Both the position numbers and the translations under genes were made by a program. A DNA stretch of 64,000 bases from positions 1 to 64,000 of the forward strand of contig JAHHGY010000010.1 in NCBI GenBank assembly GCA_019359635.1, given 5' to 3'. The first letter of the stretch is position 1; each line of letters begins with the position of its first letter. Shown here in pieces: positions 63,066 to 64,000 of the stretch. The DNA is from Chroococcus sp. CMT-3BRIN-NPC107 (GTDB lineage: Bacteria; Cyanobacteriota; Cyanobacteriia; Cyanobacteriales; Chroococcidiopsidaceae). The notes under the pieces were generated by a model that worked only from the letters and a program-made list of their open reading frames with translations, searched no databases and was not told the origin of the DNA.

Positions 63066-64000
63066 ATGTTTTTTCGTCCTGCGATCGCAAAAATGACAGG
63101 CTATACTCCCGGCGAACAACCAAAACCAGGAACACCAATTATTAAACTCAACACTAATGAAAATCCTTATCCACCTTCTCCTCAAGCTGTTGAAGTTTTA
63201 CGCAATTTAGATAAAGAGTGGCTTAGGCGTTATCCCGATCCCTACGCGCGAGAATTTTGCAGTGCTGTAAGCGACGCTTTAAAAATACCGTCAAATTGGG
63301 TAATTGTGGGTAATGGTAGCGATGATATGCTCAATTTGCTAGTACGGGCGTGTGCTGAAGGAGGAAGTCGCCCTTGTGTCTATCCAACTCCTACTTACGT
63401 TTTATATCGCACTCTAGCAGCTATGCAGCCTGCGGAGGTTGTAGAAATTCCTTACCCGGAAGATTTTAAGTTACCCGTCGATGAATTAGTTGCAGCCAAG
63501 GGTGCAATTACCTTTATAGCTTCTCCTAATAGTCCTTCTGGTCATTGCGTACCGCTAGAAGATTTGCGCCGACTTGCAAGTCAGCTATCGGGAGTATTGT
63601 TAATTGATGAGGCTTATGTTGATTTTGCTGAGTATTCTGCGTTGGCGTTGGTGCGAGAATTTGAGAATGCGATCGTACTAAGGACTTTATCGAAAGGCTA
63701 TTCTTTAGCAGGGTTACGTTTAGGCTTTGGGATTGCTAACCCTAAACTACTAGCTGGATTATTTAAGGTTAAAGATAGTTATAACGTAGATGCGATCGCG
63801 CAGTTAGTAGGTACGGCGGCAATCCGCGACCAAAATTATAAAAACCTTTGTGCAGAGAAGGTAAAAGTATCGAGAGCAAAGTTAACAATAGATTTAAGAA
63901 AGTTAGGCTTTACAGTCAGAGAGTCTCACGGTAATTTTGTGCTAGTAACTCCGACAAGTTCCGCCGAAAATATTTATCTGTTATTAAAAGAGCGCAATAT
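63066..64000 (+). CDS. hisC: Histidinol-phosphate aminotransferase (5' part; runs off the window)
   Basis: Open from ATG 63066 to the end of the window (311 codons) and absent from the track because it has no stop here. Landmarks are LNTNENPYPPSPQAV, RRYPDPYAREF, VGNGSDDMLNLLVRACAEGG, YPTPTYVLYRTLAAMQ, ASPNSPSGHCVPLEDL, LIDEAYVDFAEYSAL and the PLP Lys in LRTLSKGYSLAGLRLGFG. It transaminates imidazole acetol phosphate in histidine synthesis. About 50 more residues are expected beyond the window. It is divergent from arsR by 81 bases, so the two share a promoter region. Confidence 0.97.
   Translation, partial: MFFRPAIAKMTGYTPGEQPKPGTPIIKLNTNENPYPPSPQAVEVLRNLDKEWLRRYPDPYAREFCSAVSDALKIPSNWVIVGNGSDDMLNLLVRACAEGGSRPCVYPTPTYVLYRTLAAMQPAEVVEIPYPEDFKLPVDELVAAKGAITFIASPNSPSGHCVPLEDLRRLASQLSGVLLIDEAYVDFAEYSALALVREFENAIVLRTLSKGYSLAGLRLGFGIANPKLLAGLFKVKDSYNVDAIAQLVGTAAIRDQNYKNLCAEKVKVSRAKLTIDLRKLGFTVRESHGNFVLVTPTSSAENIYLLLKERN

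Noticed and set aside
1-64000. HIP1 octamers (GCGATCGC) as mobile elements or CRISPR-like repeats
   Set aside because: They are scattered singly without regular spacing, as is normal for HIP1 in cyanobacteria; no CRISPR array was found.

Overview
The window is chromosomal DNA from a cyanobacterium. It carries photosynthetic electron-transport genes (psbV, a psbV2-like gene, petE, petJ, petM, ycf39), cyanobacterium-restricted families (DUF1816, DUF1823, DUF2949), a cyanobacterial-type PEP carboxylase, and very many copies of the octamer GCGATCGC (HIP1). dnaE is one continuous gene without the split intein found in many filamentous cyanobacteria and in Synechocystis 6803. The small-protein and repeat content would suit a coccoid relative of Chroococcidiopsis or Gloeocapsa, but that placement is only an impression. 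No rRNA gene, tRNA gene, CRISPR array or prophage was seen. Most of the window is ordinary core metabolism in short operons on both strands.

Layout. 1-2.3 kb: the tail of a probable transposase, a GH57-like glycoside hydrolase, and two decayed accessory genes. 2.3-12.2 kb: dnaE, gatA, two alpha/beta hydrolases, a Uma2 nuclease-like gene, a DUF1816 gene, and the RNA-maturation pair rlmB/mrnC. 12.4-20.8 kb: a STAS regulator with an apparent non-AUG start, ppc, uvrB, a small stress-type cluster (CsbD, lipoprotein, unknown) and rpe. 20.9-27.9 kb: a divergent S8 protease, an AI-2E family permease, an LCP-family cell-wall ligase, an alpha/beta hydrolase and a sulfurtransferase. 27.9-32.8 kb is the accessory-looking part: a broken copy of the start of a LuxR-type regulator, DUF6220 and DJ-1/PfpI genes, the intact regulator, and an ABC transporter whose ATPase gene is split by a roughly 95-bp element with inverted-repeat ends. 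32.8-44.9 kb: tandem rhomboid proteases, petJ-petE-psbV2-psbV, accD-pilD-leuB, pdxA, petM-ycf39, NAD kinase, a response regulator and a DUF192 lipoprotein. 45.2-54.5 kb: DUF2949, an SGAT/AGT-like aminotransferase, two SDRs, two hemerythrin-domain proteins and small membrane proteins. 54.5-64 kb: GST, a HMCES-type protein, acylphosphatase, DAHP synthase, gamma-glutamyltransferase, an aspartate aminotransferase, parD with a broken parE, a compact arsenic operon arsR-aquaporin-arsC, and the start of hisC.

How the genes fit together. psbV/psbV2, petE/petJ and petM/ycf39 serve photosystem II and the b6f-to-PSI electron path; petE and petJ are alternative lumenal carriers and a strong terminator separates them. 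The arsR-aquaporin-arsC operon lacks ArsB/Acr3. Its aquaporin has NPS/NPV motifs, so arsenite made by ArsC probably leaves the cell by facilitated diffusion. At least four accessory genes are inactivated by single identifiable lesions (NADAR, parE, the regulator duplicate, the ABC ATPase), so the accessory fraction here is eroding.

The most useful items for follow-up are the arsenic operon with its odd aquaporin start, the AUU/AUC start of the STAS gene, the small inverted-repeat element inside the ABC ATPase, the partial regulator duplication, and a structured 420-bp leader before the DUF2949 gene.
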